This document shows positions 27,558 to 28,983 of a DNA stretch of 28,983 nucleotides, one piece after another (positions within the stretch are counted from its first letter, which is position 1; the number at the start of each line of letters is the position of its first letter). This DNA is from a virus. Both the position numbers and the translations under genes were made by a program. The notes below the pieces were generated by a model, which was given only the letters and a program-made list of their open reading frames with translations, was not told where the DNA came from and did not search any database. The DNA lies in the IMG/VR virus record IMGVR_UViG_3300007735_000578, positions 1 to 28,983 of that record. One strand, given 5' to 3'.

Positions 27558-28235
27558 ATGGACACGAACCTAGATTTCAAATACACAATATATAAGACAA
27601 CCAATAAAGTTAATAACAAAGTTTATATTGGAATGCATAAAACAAAAAATCCATATGATAATTATATGGGGTCCGGTAAACTTTTTAAAAGAGCAATGGA
27701 AAAATATGAAGAGTCGAATTTTGTAAAAGAAGTTTTGTTTATATTTGATACCGCTGAAGAAATGTTTGCTAAAGAAAAAGAAATAGTAAATCAATTATTT
27801 ATTGAATCAGATAATACATACAATATTATGGAAGGTGGTTGTGGAGGATATTCATATATAAATGAATCTGGTAAAAATTTATATGGACAAAATGGTGATA
27901 TTAATCACGGAGGAAAAAATTTATTACCTGGAGATAAAATGAAACAATTTTTGATAGAACACGGATTATTTGATAAGTATAAAGAAAAAATATCATCATC
28001 TTTAAAAGAAAAATGGAAACGAGATGGTTTTCATTGGACCGGTAGAAAACATAAAGATGATACAAAAAAGAAAATTGGGGAAAAATTAAAAGTAGCACAA
28101 TCCGGTGCAAAAAATTCTCAATATGGAACTTGTTGGGTATATCATTCTACAACAAATAAAAATCTTAAAATTAAAAAAGAAGAATTACAAACATACTTGA
28201 CAAACGGTTATACTAAAGGTAGAGTATGTAAATGA
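27558..28235 (+). CDS. GIY-YIG endonuclease inside the tRNA cluster
   Basis: The product from ATG 27558 has 225 residues: YTIYKTTNKVNNKVYIGMHK is the GIY-YIG core in the phage 'xYKxTNxxNxKxYIGxHxT' style, then MGSGKLFKRAMEKY, FVKEVLFIFDTAEEMFAKEK with the catalytic-helix Glu, and a basic tail with KKKIGEKLKVAQSGAKNSQY and a C-terminal strand segment. This build is that of Seg-like free-standing homing endonucleases. TATATTTATTAGTATG before the start recalls the late-type motif. It sits between two tRNA-Asn genes, and ATTTCAATTCC is directly repeated at 27427-27437 and 28235-28245. Confidence 0.85.
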   Translation: MDTNLDFKYTIYKTTNKVNNKVYIGMHKTKNPYDNYMGSGKLFKRAMEKYEESNFVKEVLFIFDTAEEMFAKEKEIVNQLFIESDNTYNIMEGGCGGYSYINESGKNLYGQNGDINHGGKNLLPGDKMKQFLIEHGLFDKYKEKISSSLKEKWKRDGFHWTGRKHKDDTKKKIGEKLKVAQSGAKNSQYGTCWVYHSTTNKNLKIKKEELQTYLTNGYTKGRVCK

Positions 28236-28242
28236 TTTCAAT

Positions 28243-28365
28243 TCCAGAGTAGCTCAATGGTAGAGCATGCGGCTGTGGGCCATAAAGTATTATTTAATAG
28301 AGAGTGCAAATCTCATAAGGCCAAAGTTAACCGCAGGGTTGGGGGTTCGAAACCCTCCTCTGGAG
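28243..28365 (+). tRNA. tRNA-Asn (GTT) interrupted by a 51-nt insert
   Basis: Acceptor TCCAGAG/CTCTGGA (7 perfect pairs), D-stem GCTC/GAGC with loop AATGGTA, T-arm GGGGG-TTCGAAA-CCCTC, discriminator G. The anticodon stem TGCGG (28268-28272) pairs perfectly with CCGCA (28331-28335), but the loop between is 58 nt. Removing 51 nt (28277-28327, or shifted by one) leaves CTGTTAA, a normal Asn loop. The insert has its own stems: GGCC with GGCC, TATTA/TAATA and GAGA/TCTC. At 51 nt it is far too short for a group I intron. No CCA is encoded. Confidence 0.72.
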
Positions 28366-28380
28366 CTCTTTCAATAGTTT

Positions 28381-28497
28381 TATATGATGTATGATATATG
28401 CTGATTAAGGGTTAGGCAGTTGATCAAATTGCAATAGTATGAACATAAAGTGCCTTAAGAAATTTAAATAATTTCATTGTTCATTATACATTATATA
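28381..28497 (+). ncRNA. Stem-closed structured RNA between tRNAs
   Basis: TATATGATGTATGAT (28381-28395) pairs with ATTATACATTATATA (28483-28497) over 15 positions including G-T pairs. Inside, TTAAGG (28405-28410) pairs with CCTTAA (28453-28458), and GCAGTT (28416-28421) with AATTGC (28427-28432). The nested layout is not a cloverleaf, although TA follows the outer helix as in a tRNA. The function is unknown. Confidence 0.4.
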
Positions 28498-28504
28498 ATT
28501 TTTC

Positions 28505-28590
28505 GGGGTATTATACCATTAAAGAGATGGTCCAGACTGTAAATCTGGCGCTGAAAGGCTCGGTAGGCGCATTACCTACATACCCCACCA
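28505..28590 (+). tRNA. tRNA-Tyr (GTA) with altered elbow
   Basis: Acceptor GGGGTAT/ATACCCC, D-stem TACC/TGGT region with loop ATTAAAGAGA (no GG), anticodon stem CCAGA/TCTGG with loop CTGTAAA (GTA 28539-28541), long variable arm as expected for bacterial tRNA-Tyr, T-arm GTAGG-CGCATTA-CCTAC, encoded ACCA end. The T-loop has G55-C56 instead of T55-C56. Confidence 0.88.
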
Positions 28591-28599
28591 TTTTAAACA

Positions 28600-28741
28600 T
28601 TGTATGTAGCTCAGTGGTTAGAGCAGAGTACCTGACTATGGGATAAGCCCACAAAAATCTTATGTCAGGTTGTAAAATTTTCCATTACTCATATGATAAT
28701 GGTTGTAAAGATAGCCGTTGGTTCAATTCCAACCATACATC
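28600..28741 (+). tRNA. Interrupted tRNA, possibly CAT anticodon (Met or Ile2)
   Basis: Acceptor TGTATG/CATACA, D-stem GCTC/GAGC with loop AGTGGTTA, and T-arm GTTGG-TTCAATT-CCAAC are clear. Between the D-arm and T-arm lie about 90 nt with two hairpins: ACCTGAC/GTCAGGT (28630-28636 with 28664-28670) and CATTA/TAATG (28683-28687 with 28697-28701) around CTCATATGA. The second would give an anticodon CAT (28690-28692) with two extra loop bases. GGTTGTAAA follows each hairpin, as if a segment had been duplicated. GAGTA/TACTC is an alternative stem. Identity is uncertain, and no CCA is encoded. Confidence 0.5.
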
Positions 28742-28751
28742 GTGATTTATT

Positions 28752-28826
28752 GGCTCAGTAGCTCCAATGTAGAGCAGAAGTCTGAAGAGCTTCGTGTTGT
28801 CAGTTCAAGTCTGACCTGAGCCACCA
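28752..28826 (+). tRNA. tRNA-Phe (GAA)
   Basis: Acceptor GGCTCAG/CTGAGCC, D-stem GCTC/GAGC with loop CAATGTA (only one G), anticodon stem GAAGT/GCTTC with loop CTGAAGA (GAA 28784-28786), T-arm GTCAG-TTCAAGT-CTGAC, encoded ACCA. The D-loop keeps a single G while the T-loop is canonical. Confidence 0.9.
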
Positions 28827-28842
28827 TTTTTTAAGAAGATTG

Positions 28843-28870
28843 TTGACGGGCGGATAAAGTGTGGTAAGAT
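28843..28870 (+). promoter_or_regulatory. Internal promoter before tRNA-Lys
   Basis: TTGACG (28843-28848), a 16-nt spacer ending in TGG, and TAAGAT (28865-28870), 38 nt before tRNA-Lys. It may start a second tRNA transcript that continues beyond the window. Confidence 0.6.
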
Positions 28871-28908
28871 GATTATAGTTCGTTGACAATATTAGATACA
28901 ATTTTTAT

Positions 28909-28983
28909 GGATGTGTAACTCAACTGGATCAGAGTATTCGGCTCTTACCCGAAAGGTTGCAGGTTCAAATCCTGTCACATCCA
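28909..28983 (+). tRNA. tRNA-Lys (CTT), reaching the window edge
   Basis: Acceptor GGATGTG/CACATCC, D-stem ACTC/GAGT with loop AACTGGATCA, anticodon stem TTCGG/CCGAA with loop CTCTTAC (CTT 28944-28946), T-arm GCAGG-TTCAAAT-CCTGT, discriminator A as the last base of the window. Whether CCA is encoded cannot be seen. Confidence 0.9.

Noticed and set aside
28277-28327. Group I intron in tRNA-Asn
   Set aside because: The insert is 51 nt. The smallest group I introns are several times longer and contain a conserved core that is absent here.
28884-28906. Promoter TTGACA...TACAAT just before tRNA-Lys
   Set aside because: The spacer is only about 8-10 nt, too short for a sigma70-type promoter; the upstream pair at 28843-28870 has normal spacing.

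Overview
The window looks like part of a large tailed-phage genome (a prophage or plasmid-like phage is not excluded). It has dozens of very small genes that mostly read one way, a tRNA cluster, four stand-alone HNH or GIY-YIG endonuclease genes, and a cassette of sugar and methyl transferase genes. No capsid, tail, polymerase or terminase gene is visible. The host is not shown directly. The secreted protein at 3883-6033 has a domain style I associate with Verrucomicrobiota, and almost no gene has a Shine-Dalgarno site. A Verrucomicrobiota-like host is therefore a guess, not a result.

Layout. (1) 1-6033: a four-gene operon on + (2H phosphoesterase, unknown, ADP-ribosyltransferase-like, HRxGH protein) faces - strand genes (fatty-acid-hydroxylase-like membrane protein, unknown, secreted beta-helix protein). 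Several starts follow the motif TATTTATAAGAT directly before ATG, a candidate late promoter. (2) 6204-7842: two paralogous unknown genes and a methyltransferase, all -. (3) 7955-9600: an HNH/recombinase-tail fusion, then about 1.1 kb without genes, rich in palindromes, TAACG repeats and leftward promoters. (4) 9660-23256: about 30 small genes on +, most with their own TTGACT / extended -10 promoter and with ATG only 6-11 nt after the -10 box, so probably leaderless mRNAs. They include an SNF2-type helicase, DUF2958-like and Api92-like proteins, zinc ribbons and winged-helix/AT-hook proteins. Two endonuclease genes and a 0.6 kb structured-RNA block interrupt them. (5) 23605-26093: leftward glycan cassette (FkbM methyltransferase, hexapeptide acetyltransferase, glycosyltransferase-like, unknown). 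(6) 26481-28983: a promoter, a structured leader and tRNAs for Thr, His, Arg, Glu, Trp, Asn, Asn (interrupted), Tyr, Phe and Lys, plus tRNA-like genes with insertions and a GIY-YIG gene.

The most unusual signals are in the RNA genes. Four tRNAs (His, Glu, Asn, Tyr) have lost the canonical D-loop GG and T-loop TTC together and carry a matched AG / NGC pair instead. A second tRNA-Asn reads perfectly only if a 51-nt insert in its anticodon loop is removed. Other tRNA-like genes carry inserts at other places. A promoter-linked element with a conserved AGATCGGCTGA core recurs about five times on both strands.
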